A DNA stretch of 64,000 nt from positions 5,649,372 to 5,713,371 of the forward strand of contig OY987225.1 in the NCBI GenBank assembly GCA_963920705.1. Reading direction: 5' to 3'. Below the pieces are notes generated by a model. It was given only the letters and a program-made list of their open reading frames with translations, did not search any database and was not told the origin of the DNA. Position numbers and translations under genes: made by a program. This document shows positions 1 to 12,778 of the stretch, piece after piece. The number at the start of each line of letters is the position of its first letter. Positions within the stretch are counted from its first letter, which is position 1. The stretch comes from Odiellus spinosus. Its lineage: Eukaryota > Arthropoda > Arachnida > Opiliones > Phalangiidae.

Positions 1-1618
1 TTAGAGTAAAATTAATCCAAACGCTCTCCCTGAATTATTACAAAAGAAGGAGGATTGTTTCACTTTCACGAAGAAAGAAAGGTATTGGCTGTTGAGTCAC
101 AAGCGGATGAACATCTATTTTTTAAAGCGAGTAACGTTATGACAAAGAGCGAAGACTTATGGCACCAAAGATTAGGGAATTTGCATATAGCTACCTTTCG
201 GCGCGAAAATCTACATACGGCCTGTTTCTTCTCTTTTCCCTTCCTAGCATAGTAGATAGAATAGACGAATAGATTGAAACTGGTTTGAATAAACATGACG
301 AATAAATCAATTTCCACGCTCCACATTGTCTTTTAAATTTTTAATTATTGGTGTATAAATACATCACCTAATTTAGCACTGTATCATTATCGTTTTAAAA
401 CTTAAATAAAAATTTCAGAATAAAAATTTCACAACAAATTATATGTGATAAATGTTTGCACACGCTACCAACTTAAGTTGATAATTATTTTTTAACTTAA
501 AAACTTCTTACCCTAAAATTATGAAACCTTTTTAAGGAGTTAAAATAAACTAATTTGTAAAACATATATTTTAATTGTGGCTTTTAAAAATCATTAAAGT
601 CCTGAAAAGGGCAAAACCCTTCAAATGTGGTCAGTTGCCCCCCTTTGAGACGTTCATCAGTTTGGTGTCTTTTTGTAAATCTCGAGAATTCGTCATTCGC
701 GTTTTTCGGCCGATTGCCGGGGCTTCAATAGCGCGAGCGCAGCCGAAGCGCGTGATCGAGGAGGCTATGGGTAATATAAACTATACTATACACGAGAGCG
801 CCTATTGGTCTGATGTTTTTCTCGGAAATTGAAGCACATGGACTCCATGCCTTTTTTTAAGCCGACAACGAAGTCCGATCTTTAAAACCTTTTCTATTAT
901 ATTTAGGAGATGCTTAAAAATAAGAGTTGATATTTTTCTTAGGTTTTCGATAACGTAGATTCAGAAAAACCTAAAATCAAACAAGATGGTCAAGCTATAG
1001 GAATAGCTAGACCCCTGACATTGTAAAAGAGGCTGAAAGGAATGATTCTATAGCAGGGGCTTGTTGTGCATGCATAAACGCTCTTTAAATAATTTGAATG
1101 GCGTCTCGAGATTCCTTTAAACACGAAGTTGCGGAAATTTCTCGAGCCGAATATATGACCGTGAGCGTTTTTATTCGATATATTGAGAAAGATGAATATC
1201 CCCACAGTCATTGCATTAAATCATATTTTCCAAATCATGTTTTCCAAATCATGTTTTTCAAATCATGTTTTCCAAATCATGTTTTTCAAATCATGCTTTC
1301 CAAATCATGTTTTCCAAATCATGTTTTTTATTACTGACAGACTAGAACTCAACACGCATAAGCTCCCTTCGCGACGACTTTTTCATTGTTTTTGAGTTTT
1401 CATTACTTACAGACTAACACAACTCGCATAAGCTCCTTACTATCTCGTTCGCGACGACTTGTTTATTATTTTCGAGTTTTCATTACTGACAGACTAACAT
1501 TCAACACGCATAAGCCTCCTTATATCTCTTTCGCGACGACTTGTTTATTGTTTTCGGGTTTTCATTACTGACAGACTAGAACTCAACACGCATAAGCTCC
1601 CTTATTATCTCTTTCGCG
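1..1618. repeat. Left arm of 1.6 kb inverted repeat IR1
   Basis: This stretch is the reverse complement of 13687-15305, with only a few substitutions and a one-base length change visible by eye. It starts at the first base of the window, so its true outer end lies outside. I recognise no protein family in it. It contains the short repeats described at 1218-1330 and the first copies of the 83 bp minisatellite. The arm pair encloses 12 kb holding Polinton-like late genes, so it could be the terminal repeat of a Polinton-like element, but the outer boundary needed to show that is not visible. Confidence 0.9.
1218..1330. repeat. Short tandem repeat, 13-15 bp unit
   Basis: About eight tandem copies of a unit close to TTTTCCAAATCATG, varying in the length of the T run. 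The same array, reverse complemented, lies at about 13978-14088 in the other IR1 arm. Reading frames across it are low-complexity and not genes. Confidence 0.9.
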
Positions 1619-1880
1619 ACGACTTGTTTAGTATTTTCGAGTTTTCATTACTGATAGACTAAAACTCAACACGCATAAGCTCTCTTACTACCTCGTTCGC
1701 GACGACTTGTTTATTGTTTTCGAGTTTTCATTACTGGCAGACTAGAACTTAACAAGCATAAGCTCCCTTACTATCTCGTTCGCGACTACTTGTTCGTTGT
1801 TTTCGAGTTTTTATTACTGACAGACTAGAACCGAAACATTCATAAGTGACCTTTTAATCTCGTTCGCGACAACCCCTTAA
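1331..1880. repeat. Minisatellite, about 83 bp unit, 6-7 copies
   Basis: Each unit contains ATTACTGACAGACTA, then CACGCATAAGCTCC and CGCGACGACTTGTTTATT. Successive copies of the ACAGACTA core lie about 70-85 bp apart. The left array continues past the end of the inverted arm (1618), whereas the right arm has only about four copies (13690-13975). The two arms therefore differ in copy number at their inner ends. Confidence 0.85.
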
Positions 1881-4800
1881 TAACGACGATTTGTTTTCTG
1901 TATCGAACACCTCTGAAGGTATAAGGGATTTTTCTCTCGTATTATGTTAAGTACACTTGGTAACGGGGATCAGTGTCCGACACTCGATCGTATAGCGTGC
2001 AGCGTCGAGCGCTACGCGATCCTGGGAGGGAGACCACCTAAAAGTCATATATATTAAATACAACTATATATTTTAAATTTGTATCGGACATCACGTCGTG
2101 ACGTCTGGTGGGTAAGAGACGATGTTTTTTCGATTCGATGACGTATTTCGTCTTTTTGCACAACGACAACGTGAACGCCGACGCCTCAGTGAATACAGTA
2201 CCTAGACCCCACTAGGGTTGGGTCTAGCTAAAAAGTGATATATCAGTTTTAATTTACCCTTTAGTCTAATTAAAAAAAGTCGAATAATTAATTTAAAATT
2301 CGAGATAGTTTAGAAGATATTTAAGAAATTGTCCAAAAATTTAAATAAATGTGACCGTTTAAGGCTCTTCTTCCCTTAAAACGACGTTTTTGTGCTTTGG
2401 TTATATCAACTTTTAATGCAGTTTATTACAGTTAGAAATACCAGGCTTTCAAATATTAAAGAAAAATGTCTGCTTAATGTATTGGTGCTAGATGTTTTCT
2501 TATGACATATCGTGATCATTAGTTATAATTATCTAAAATCAATGAAGATTTGGCCTTACATGACTCCCTTTCATCCTACCGTTTTGTAGAACTAGCAAAC
2601 CGATTGGTCCGCGAAATGTGACATTTAGATCAAAACATTTGTACGTATGATTTGAGTACTTTTTGATTCTTTTATCTTTATTATTTTAAAAGATATTTAG
2701 GTTTAAAGTCAAAATTTAACTTTTGCGAAAAATTGAAGTTTAAGTTATCGGCCTGTAATTTCATTTCTAAATAATCTCAAATCATAGATCGAAATCACAC
2801 CTTTTTTTGACATGTTAATAGAAAATTACGCTTGATTAATTTTAAATAAACTTAGGATGAAATACACCCTTCTAATTTCTCCATCGAGTTAACCCAGATT
2901 CCTAGTTCCGAATGAAAATCGCCAGAGGTAGACGGTGTTTCCAAAACGGAGAAAATGTTTTCTCCCGCTTAGAAAGGGGAACTATGACCCTTTCTTTGCA
3001 ATAGATAAGATCCATTTGTGTGGCGTGCGTTCGGACCGTCAGGTGTTTTCTTCTTCACGATATCCCAACGAAAAAGGGGATCCCTTGTTCGATGTTGAGC
3101 GCCATCTAGTGTTTTAAATCGGCAGCTTTTGGCGGAAAAGCAAAATTAATACCAGTTTGAGTTGGCAGCACGCGCTAACCCATTTTCCATACATATCATT
3201 TAGTCAAAAAAGCAAAGGTATAACGGGTGGTATTGGCTTAGGCTTGCTGCAAACTTGCGGTGGATTGAAGAATCTAAATAAAAGTGCGTTTAAACGGGTA
3301 TCCAAGATCCCACAGTCCACTGAATTCGAATTAATAAAGACAAAGGTACTTTGACAAAATTTGATAAGACTTATTTTGGGTACGAAAGTATCTATGGTTA
3401 AAAACAGATTTCAATAATGAAATATTGATAAAGTATATGAAGTTATAGATAGTAAGGTGCCTGAATGGGTTACGAAAAGATTAAAACATAAACCTATCCG
3501 AGCTTATTAAGTAGTTCTAAATTGATGACCAAAAATTTAATTTATTAAACAGAAGGTAAGCTATTTTTAATGGTATTTTTTATCGATAACTGAAAATTAC
3601 ATTCACTGGGTTCTTCTACTCGGGTAGCCCTCTTCAGCCCTTTAATTCTGCCATGTTATATCATGTGTATCCCATTAAATTCACCTTGATTCACCGTAAT
3701 CAAAAAAATAGGCTAGATGTTCTCATCATTTGATTTTTTAACTTTAATAATATATCTCTTCTCGGCCTATATAAACGAGATTTACAGATTCGGTACTCAT
3801 AGATGCACCGCACCAATGGCTGGTTTACGTTAGCGTTTAGAATTGCGGTGAGCCATCTCGCTTGCGCGATGGTGTCGTCTTCGATTGTATCGGCAATCGT
3901 TTCTCACATTTATTTCGGTGATAAGAGGCCTCTAAATTTCTCACGATCTTTCGGGTAGAGTACTCGAATAAACCGAAGCGATTGAATTTAAATCGCATTA
4001 CTTAGAAATGTGGCTAATTTAATCTATTATGTCTCTGTAAGAACATTACACAATGAAAGGGCTAGTGATTAAATATCACTTGTGTGTTAAATAACAGATT
4101 GAGTGTTCATCACTTTTTTTGAATAAAAAAATGCGCATCTGATGTTGGAGAAAACAAATCTAAAAAATGGCGTCAGTTATCTCCACTATAAAGCCGGCAA
4201 ACATTTCCCAAAAAAAGTCATTTCAAAAGCAGGCGTCTCCAGTGAAGTTCGTTAGAGAGCAGAGCAGAAGTAGTAAGAGAGCTATAAAGATTTAAGTCAT
4301 GTTTTTATTGGATTAGAGATAGTTATTATGGTAATTGACTGCTGTTACCTTTGGACTTCGATTTGTTTGTGTATGTTACTATCGTTCAGATAAATTGTAG
4401 TTAAATATAAGTTGGAGGTTTAGGAGTACTGAATAGCAGTTAAACTTCGTGAAGACCTTGTCAATATAGATCAACCACCGCAGAATGTCATCACCATTTC
4501 AAGTCAACAGAGCAACTTCACTGGTGCCATTTCCATTCAACAGCAGGAAGAGACGGCTTGGCCACAAGAATTGGGACATAAAGCAGGGTTTTGAGACTCG
4601 ACATGTTAGATGCCTACCATCAAAAGTCTGATAAGACTTCATACAAAAAGTCCTTAACTGGCGCCCGGTTCTTGCTTTGGCTATAGAAAACATGTAATTT
4701 ACAGTGCAGACGACGCTAGTCTACAGCACCCAATGAGAACGAGATAGCTAAATTCAAAACTAGCCAATAGCTAGGCGAGTTATACGGAAGTCCTGAAAAT

Positions 4801-5582
4801 AGTACGAAGGGAGGTTTATTTATTTATTTATTAGGGGGGACAACGTACAAGGGGCCTTGAAGGCCCTTAGTGCATGGGAAGGGCAGGATAGTAAAACATT
4901 GACAAGTTTCGGGGAATGGAGGTTTCTTAAATGTAAACAAACGTTTAAAAAGGATTAATTGCGATTTAAAAGTTTAAATAGTACGAAGTGAGGTTTCTTA
5001 AATTTAAACAAACGATTAAAACTCGGGCGTTACGTCTTTAAACGATTTTTTAAATCAAGATGTTTCCTTAAACATTTCTTAGCATCAGGAAAATAATTGA
5101 TATTTCAAAGTTTTTATTCAAACCCAATTCAATAGTTCAAAAAACTTATTACATTTCATTTAAAATTAGTTTAAAAGTAAAATAGGTTTACTTACAAAGT
5201 TTTGGGAGTCATAGTGGTGAGAATACCAAAACAATGCAGCAGACGAACATAGTGAAACAACCAACAGCGATTCATGTGGTTAAATCAGGCCAATAATCGT
5301 TTAATAATTAATATTGCTAATTAATTCTTGACTTAAAAACTTTCTATCGGAAAAATTGCTTTGAATTTCATTTCTTATTTGTTACCATGACTTTAAAAGT
5401 GGTAAAAGATGTCTTATATGTAAAAACCGGGGGAACTACTTTTTGCAACGCGTAGCCACTAATTTCATTAGATGTTTGGTGAAGTGGCGCAAAAGTCACG
5501 TGATTTTAGGTGCCGCTTTACAGAGATATCTGCCTACGCGTAGAAAGGGGAAAGCACTGAAAACAACACGTTTCAGGCCCCT
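1881..5582. other. Gene-poor stretch, no recognised gene
   Basis: The stretch is AT-rich with scattered short ORFs (for example 2935-3117 and 3157-3354) that show no motif I recognise. A TTTA microsatellite followed by a small GGGCCTTGAAGGCCC hairpin lies near 4816-4867. A 44 bp segment at 4621-4664 recurs inverted at 5583-5626. I see nothing else supportable. Confidence 0.6.
4621..4664. repeat. 44 bp exact inverted duplicate (partner 5583-5626)
   Basis: The 44 bases beginning CAAAAGTCTGATAAG are reproduced without mismatch in inverse orientation at 5583-5626. The second copy ends about 4 bp before the left end of the P-like element at 5631. It may be part of a dispersed repeat that served as target. 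Confidence 0.85.
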
Positions 5583-5630
5583 GCGCCAGTTAAGGACTTT
5601 TTGTATGAAGTCTTATCAGACTTTTGCTAC

Positions 5631-7251
5631 CATAGATATATGAAAAATAAGCTAGATCCACTACCCTCACGGCCAAATCGGGGGGGGGGGGGGAACGTCG
5701 GGAGCCGAAGGCTGCCATTTGAGGGACATTATGTATTTAGCGCCATCTAGTAAACACTTTAAAAGGGCAAAACCGCGGAAAATTTGAAGGGATGAATTCT
5801 CGTTTATGAAAGCGCGGGAAACCTAAAGATGCTAATAAGCCATTTGCGTAAAAGCAAAAGCTCGGGAAATTACAAAATGATTAAGCAACTTTTTGAGGTT
5901 TGAGAGCTTGGGTAAAGGCGAAATAATAGAAGACTAAAATGGTTAAAAGTTGTGCTTTTTTGCATTGTAAACGCAATAAGAGAGTCGGGAAAGAACATAA
6001 GTGTTCATTTCATAGGTATAATATAACATTTTAATATAATCATTATGTACAATAACCGAGGTGCATTTTTACTATCAAGATTTACTCTGGGCAATAGGGA
6101 GTTGCTATGAAAATGGATAGCTGTGAAAGATCGAGACAATTGGAATCCATCTTCATATGATTCAGTGTGTAGTGAACATTTCCAGGAGGAAGAAATTTAT
6201 GTTCAAAACGGAAAACACTGTCTTAGAGATAATATTGTTCCAACAAAGGTTAATAACTAAAATTAAGTGGTTGATTGTGCAAAAATAACGTAAAACCGAT
6301 GAAGTTTTCGTTTATTATAATCAGAATTTGAAAGGGATTCAAGTAATTTATGTTGCAGAGGAACACCCAAGCCAATTTTCATCGTCTAGTGTAGGTAAAG
6401 TTTTGTAGTCTTGAAATAACAAAAAAGGCTCAAAAACTTAAGGATATTTCAGAAAACATACGGGAAAAGCAAACCATCACCTTCATCCAGTATTCATGCA
6501 GAGTTAACTGGCAACGAAGATAAACTGATAGAGAGTGAAAAGGAAAATGTGGAATGTCGCGTATAAATTGCTGTTATACGAAAGTTGGTAAATGCAAATG
6601 TATTTAGCGAGCTTCAAGAGCACATGTTCGATTTTGAAGTTGGTATCGAACACCATCGTAATAGATTAATGAAAAACATTATTAATTTGTACGCAAAGGT
6701 TCGCCTTCACAAAATAGCCGAAGATAAGAACCTACAATTAAAAAAGCAAGCCATTAGACATAACTATCAAAATTATTTTGGTTTGAAGGGAAATAAAGCC
6801 TGTTAAATTCCTTTACAATTCCGCTTCCCTGTAATTTATTTTGTGGATTCTTTTCAACGCCGATACATAAATCTTCTTTTACTAAAACTAACAAGTAGCA
6901 TCCTAATAATATTAATTATAACAATAATAAAAGGCATCGGGAATCTAAAATAACGTTGCCTCCGTTATAATGGAGGCAAGAAATATAAAATTTTCAACAA
7001 TGTCTGTACTCTCGGCTTTTATAGCAGACGAAATACGTGTTCGCCATATTTTCGTTTTTATTCGTAGCATCAGGTGGCGCGAGCATACACATGAAGGGGG
7101 TTGCTCATATGGGGGCGAAAGTGAATTAAATATTTCAGTTCTCGCATGTCAGATGGCGCGGAAAACGGATTGTCCCTCAAATGGCAGCCACCTGGGTCTG
7201 ACGTACCCCCCTATAGGGCAGTGGGTCTAGCTTATTTTTCATATGTCTATG
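5631..7251 (+). mobile_element. P-element-like transposon, 1.6 kb, non-autonomous
   Basis: The ends form imperfect terminal inverted repeats: left CATAGATATATGAAAAATAA, right its reverse complement with one change, continuing through AGCTAGA(T/C)CCACT(A/G)CCCT. A second inverted match around TGCCATTTGAGGGACA lies further in at about 5714 and 7170. The bases outside the two ends (TTTGCTAC and ATGCCTAC) match at five of eight positions, as expected for a decayed 8 bp P-type target duplication. Inside is a single THAP-domain gene and no transposase catalytic core, so the copy would be non-autonomous. Confidence 0.65.
5939..6806 (+). pseudogene. THAP-domain DNA-binding protein, broken
   Basis: THAP domains are zinc-coordinating DNA-binding domains of P-element transposases and related host proteins. 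The first exon (5939-6015) encodes the start MVKSC with the CxxxC pair and the R/K-rich stretch. After a predicted intron, 6080-6248 supplies the W..AV, W.PS, VCSEHF and VPT positions of the domain. An in-frame TGA at 6108-6110 interrupts exon 2 just before KWIAV. A further small exon near 6359-6397 is possible. The last part, 6585-6806, has the helical C-terminal segment with VRLHKIAED seen in small THAP proteins. With no RNase H-like region it would bind DNA but not transpose. Confidence 0.65.
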
Positions 7252-9835
7252 ATGCCTACAGTCACATATAAAAATAACTATTCAAGTGTAAATACTAACG
7301 GTATGGAATTTAGTCTTTATTTTTTATTTATTTTATTTCAGGGTTTTTAAAATATTTTTTTATTTTAGGAGTGCAGAAGAAGGTCTTGTCCGCCTGCCAG
7401 CCGTTTTGGATTTTTCCAATGACTGAAATCATTCACACGTATGATGAAAACATCAGCAATGGTCCTCAATTAGAACGTCAGAACAAGAAATTCAGACGAA
7501 ATCAATACCGAAAGTATTGCCAATCATCTACCGAGGGAAGGCTAATGGAACTTGCAGTCTAGAATATCTTGGGTTTGTCCAAGAGTAACTTGGAGAATCT
7601 CCGTCGTTTTATTTTCGTCTCTTCCGGACCGAAGCCACCCCAGAGTGAATCATTCGTTTTTATCAAATCATTTAATTAACAAAAGATAATTGCGCAGTAC
7701 AGCCTAATGATACCGATGGATTTATTTATATTTCTATAATTTGTATTCCACTTATTTCTATTTAAAATAAACATTTCATTGTGTGTGTCTCTACTCATCC
7801 TACGACCTGACATAAAATAAGGTCACGGGAAATTTGAGTACGCTGAGTATAGGGAGAAAATTGTTATACACTGTAACATAGAGGCGAAATAAAATACTGG
7901 CAATAAAAAGCACCATGATCCATACTCATCCTAATTCTTTACATACTCCATCTTTTATTTAAAGTAGGGTTAGGTTAGGTTAACGTTGTCGGGGAGGTAA
8001 TATTTTGGTTTCCCAACTTGTATTCTTTGTGTAGGGGGAAAGCTAGAATACGCAATCTTTTCTAAAGATCAAAGTTTTGTTTTGTCTGATACGTACTCCC
8101 CTGAAAAAAAAAATTAAGTCAAACTTAATGTTAAGGGTCAATGGGAGAAAATTGTCTTTTAAGTTGTTTCTGATATATTTCCGAGTGAATAAAATAAGTT
8201 ATTTTGAAATTAGAAACTCTAAATCCTGTCAGATTGTGAGGATTGTGATTATATTTAAAATTTTAAGATTTAAAAGAAAACTTTATTATCTGTAACTTCG
8301 GCAAGACGAAATCATAACATGTCCTTCTAGGTCTTTGTTCCCAAAGATATTTTTGATTTAATATCTGTCACTTCAGCCATCCAAAATTATAACGTGTCCT
8401 TCTGGGTCTTTGTTCACAAAGACATTTTTGAAATAATATCTGTCACTTCAATCTTTCAATTTATTGTAAACCCCTATATTATTAGACTTGCCCTTAAAAT
8501 TGCTCAGTTAAACATTTAATTTAAAATTCTGGACTAATTATTCGTTTATGAATACCAATATTCAAAATCAACACACTAAACCCATTGAAAGGATGAAGCG
8601 CAGCCAAATATTTAATTTCAAATAACCCTTGGCTAGATTTGTGTTGCTAGAGGCAATAATCGGTCTAGTTTTCCTTAAAACATCTAAACCAACTGGAAGG
8701 GTGAAGAGTAGCTGCATTATTAACAATTTTCATCTAAGACTTATCAATCAAAGACTTCTTTTAACTTATAGGATTTGATTACTCGAATATCATTCTTACA
8801 GTCATTTAGCACTGCGCGTTTAATAGTTATAAAAAGGTTTTCTCCTCCGTTCTTAAAATTCAACTCCCCTTTTTACAGGCTCAACCTCTTACTACTTATA
8901 TACTGTCATTAACAAATAAGAGATATCTAAAACAAACATTACTAAAAAATGTCAACTCGTCAGCTCGTCTATTTTAGGTTCATTTTTTATTTATTATTTG
9001 TGTTCGAAATAACGACATCTAGTTTTGGGTGGCACAGATTTAAAGAGGCAATAACATATCTAGATTACATAAAAGCCCGTAACTCTACCAGAAAGCCGAA
9101 GTGCAGTTTCATCTAAGCCTTGCCTAGTTTGAGGTTCCTAGGCCTGAAAAATTCAAGAGGTTCGAAATTCAAATTCTGCGTTTGAACTCTTACAGAGGTT
9201 ACGCAAATCACACATCATTTGGCTACTTTCATTTTAGTTTAAACATCTCGATACAAGCAGACATCAATTTAGACAATTTTGGTGTTAAAATATTGCCAAA
9301 TAGTGATTTATTTTCACTTTGGTCAAAATATTAAATTGTTTCTTAATTGGGTGCAGAAGAAAGGCATTTTCTTCGTTAGAACTGACCACATTTAACTATC
9401 ATACACAGTTTGAAAATTGTCATATTATTTTACGAGACTTGCCCTTCAAAAATATTTTTTGCCCAATTGGAAAATTTGAACACTTAATCTTACGTTAAAA
9501 ATAATTTATTTTAAAAGTTTCGGCAAACTTTAACTATTTCCGTTGGTTCCCATTAGTACGTAATTACGCCAAAATTAACCTAAAATACAATCTACGTATT
9601 AAATGTTTTAAGGTTTTTATTTCTTTCAATGAACCTTTAAAAATGGTTCGCGATACTAATTTGGGTAAAGGCCCCACTTACATTATTAAAGCTGCTATTT
9701 CTGGAAAATGTGGTTGCGAACATCAAACCGATCAATGTTAGAGTCAAAGAATGAAAAATGTACATAAATTAGAAGGCAAAATTACTTATTGTATAAAAAC
9801 AAATGTATTAATTATACCAACTCTTAAGCTACTGG
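7252..9835. other. Gene-poor stretch
   Basis: Only short ORFs without recognisable motifs (7371-7562, 8077-8295) and AT-rich sequence. A short TTAGG run lies at 7965-7980 and a two-copy 75 bp tandem repeat at 8287-8440. A reading frame of about 50 codons at 9591-9739 ends in a CGCEHQTDQC-like stretch that I cannot assign. Confidence 0.6.
8287..8440. repeat. Tandem repeat, 75 bp unit, two copies
   Basis: TATCTGT(A/C)ACTTC begins at 8287, 8362 and 8437, and the intervening units both contain GTCCTTCT(A/G)GGTCTTTGTTC. The array is two full copies plus the start of a third. Confidence 0.85.
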
Positions 9836-11165
9836 GTCATTCCATACGCTTTCACTTAGGCATGCAACCATGGGTCGGCAGATGTTTATGAAATTTGGTA
9901 CACTTGTTTCTATGCTTAAAAAACTAGGATTCCCAGATTTTAAGATGAAAATAAAAATAATTGAATTTTTGGGGAAATTTAGAGTTTTTGGCGAAATTTA
10001 GAGTAAACCCCCAAAATTTTTAGAACGTCAGCGAAAAAAAATTATGCTCTTTCGTAAATACTAATATCTTACTGGCACTTCTGTTGATTCTTTGGAATTT
10101 ACTCATGTTTATAGATTAATAGACGACGAATTCGATGGTCATCTCGAAAATGGTCTAACTTTAGTTTTTAATGGCCCCACTTTTAAAATTTTTATTTTCA
10201 CTTTATTCAAGACCCCGAGGTCACATCTTTCACCTAATATATATTTGGTTCTTCGTATTTGTTTCGTATCTAACTGCTAATCAAAAACAAAAGTTTGTAC
10301 AGGGTGCTTCGAAAATGGCTGTAGGATCGAGCTCCAATGGGTTCTATGGGCCATTCTTAGACGAAAATGTTCTATGACATTTTGTCCTTCGGGGCGTCTT
10401 TTAAGAGTTACGAAATTAATCATGTGCGGATGACGCGTATACTCAATGATAAAATCAATTTTTATCAAGCGCGTGCTTTTAAACGTATTTGATAATTGAG
10501 TAATGTACGTTAAGGGGTCATCCGCACATGATTCATTTCGTAACTCTTAAAGGGCCACCCGTAGGACAAAATGTCATAGAACATTTTCGTCTTAAAATGG
10601 CCCATAGAACCCATTGGAACTCGATCCTACCACCATTTTCGAAACCCCCTGTACGTATTATAAATATAAATATTCCAAAAATTTGAAACTTTTGTTTTTG
10701 ATTAGGAGTTAGATACGAAACAAATACCAAGAACCAAATATATACTAGGTGAAAGATGTGACCTCGGGGTCTTGAATAAAGTGAAAATAAAATTTTAAAA
10801 GTTGGGCCACATGACGTCACACGTCACAGCATAGGACACCCCGCGAAATTTAAAAAATTAAAAACCAAAAAACTAAGAGTTAGAAAATTTTCGAGATGAC
10901 CATCGGATTCCTCGTCTTTTACTCTATAAACTTGAGTAAATTCCAAAGAAACAACCAAAGCGCCAGTAAGATATTGGTTTTTTGGCTGACGTTCTAAAAA
11001 TCTTGGGGGTTTACTCTAAATTTCGCCAAAAATTCAATTATTTTTATTTTCATCTCAAAATCTGGGAATCCTAGTTTTTTAAGCATAGAAACAAGTGTAC
11101 CAAATTTCATTAACATCTACCGACCCATGGTTGCATGCTTAGGTGAAAGTGTAAGGCATGAAATT
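9836..11165. mobile_element. Large fold-back element, 1.3 kb
   Basis: The halves are inverted copies of each other. CCATGGGTCGG at 9868-9878 pairs with 11120-11130. The GGATTCCCAGATTTT stretch and the stretch around the two CCCCAAAATTTTTAGAACG-like blocks also pair. Identity is visibly lower than in IR1, so it is older. A 352 bp MITE sits close to its centre. Frames inside are shadows of the inverted copies, not genes. Confidence 0.75.
10300..10651. mobile_element. MITE with long inverted repeats, TA-flanked
   Basis: The element begins CAGGGTGCTTCGAAAATGG and ends with CCATTTTCGAAACCCCCTG, with TA on both outer sides, as in Tc1/mariner-type MITEs. The inverted repeats run about 150 bp. The left-end sequence (GGGTTCTATGGG, GACGAAAATGTTCTATGAC) recurs in each unit of the tandem array at 23768-26280, so the family is dispersed. 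Confidence 0.8.
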
Positions 11166-12373
11166 TTTTTTTCTCTCTCGTTAGGGCTACTACCCCCTTT
11201 TGCTACTACTATATAAATATACAACATTAGGATATTTTCATTGTAGTCAGATATCTCAGTACCATTAGAGACCAATTCTAGAAAGCAAAATAATTGATAG
11301 AGATCAAACAATGAACAGGACTTGATGCTCCAATTACAGGGTACGAAACATAATTAAGTGTACCATTATTCGGCATCGACGATTGCAATGCAGTTTCTAA
11401 CAGCAAAATAAAGTACAGCTGAACTGAAAATCACGATACTTTTAAACTTCACCTTCGTGCACAGGTGGGACTTAATCGAAGCTCTTCGCGAAGCACTTTT
11501 TGACGATGCGCTTAGATAGTCTTCCACCGTAAATACACCCAGCGAAGCACTTCCGCCACTGCATTCGTATAAATACTTTTAATATGCCCTTTTTATATTC
11601 ATAATAGGAATAAATAGACCATAAAGATAAACTTACTGGCTATTAAAGCAAGCTTGGCGGTGGCATCATTTAAGACCAAGGCTTATCTGTTACAAGCTTC
11701 GGAAACATACTTCTAGCAGATTTTGACAGTTTTTGCTGTAAAGCTTGGCTTCCTAATGATAAAAAAAGCTAGGAAACTGTTGCGAGGTCTAATCGTACGC
11801 TCTTCATTTTCAAAAACCTTGTTTCCTTTTTTTTCTTTTTTTTTTTGAAAGGTAAACATGTCTAATATCAATATCGCCAGACTACTGACAATGAGAGCAG
11901 ACGCCTGAACCACCCACCCCATCTATTTTTTAAGTAAAACGCTCTTAGGTAGCGTTCTATAGTTGAGGAACCAATTTGTTACTCGAATGCGGTAACATAG
12001 ACATTTTAAAATACTAACTTTCCTGATCTTGATGAAAATTCTTATGGTACATAAGTGAATGTTTTTCTCTTATTTAAAAATTAAATTAGCCTTTAATTAA
12101 ATGTTTTGCACTTATCTAAAATGGAATAAGACTTAAATAACTTAACTAAGTCATTGGAAATTTCACTCTTTTTTTAAAAAACAAGGGTACTTTTCAGGGC
12201 GGGTAAGTTAAAACGTCTGTTAGATTTGGTTTTTTGAAAGAGACTTGCCTTTTAGATTTATTTTCTAATGCTTAAAGATTTTTTTAAGGGTTGGATTTTC
12301 ATTGAAATATGAAGTTCGTTTCAAGCTTTATTTCATAATTTTACACCGATTAGTTCGCCTACAATCTATTTAT
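11166..12373. other. No gene seen
   Basis: AT-rich sequence with a long T-run block near 11820-11845. Short ORFs on both strands carry no recognised motifs. Confidence 0.6.
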
Positions 12374-12392
12374 TGTTATTTTATGATAAGGA

Positions 12393-12778
12393 GGGCCATG
12401 AAACAAAAATCAATATCTTTATGGACTATGGAGGTAGAGTATGTAGGACTATCGGAGGCGGTCAAAGAAATTTTGTGGCTCAAACCTATAGTAGAAGAAC
12501 TAGAATTATTTAATACAAAATTACCAAAACCAATTCTTTTCTGTGATAATAAATCTGCAATATGTTGTTCAAATAATGAAATCGAAAATCAGAAAACAAA
12601 TCATATAGATATCCGACATCATTTTGTGCGCGATAATCTAAAGAATTAGAATTTGTTCCGTCCAAACTAAACGTTGCAGATATATGTCCAAAAATATTAC
12701 AGAAGACTAATTTTAATAATTGTATAAAAATGTTGAATTTAAAATAATTTGTTTACATTTATGTCAAAATAGGGGGAG
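12393..12778 (+). pseudogene. Ty1/Copia RNase H fragment with 3' end
   Basis: From 12398 the frame reads MKQKSIS, then a degenerate form of the ST.EAEY block, then LSEAVKEILWL, FCDNKSAI and HIDIRHHFVRD. These are the ordered landmarks of Copia-type RNase H. A frameshift near 12645 moves the final segment (EFVPSK, NVADI) to another frame. A purine-rich AGGGGGAGTG follows at 12771-12780, like a polypurine tract. No LTR is visible. The fragment is bounded by 19 bp direct repeats (12374-12392 and 12779-12797). Confidence 0.8.

Noticed and set aside
1183-1571. ORFs rich in repeated NHVFQIMF residues
   Set aside because: Translations of short tandem repeats.
7965-7983. TTAGG telomere-like repeat
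   Set aside because: Only about three units in interspersed sequence; weakly supports an arthropod but is not a telomere.
10092-10820. Paired ORFs on opposite strands inside the fold-back element
   Set aside because: They encode mirror-image sequences because the DNA is inverted; no protein family is visible.
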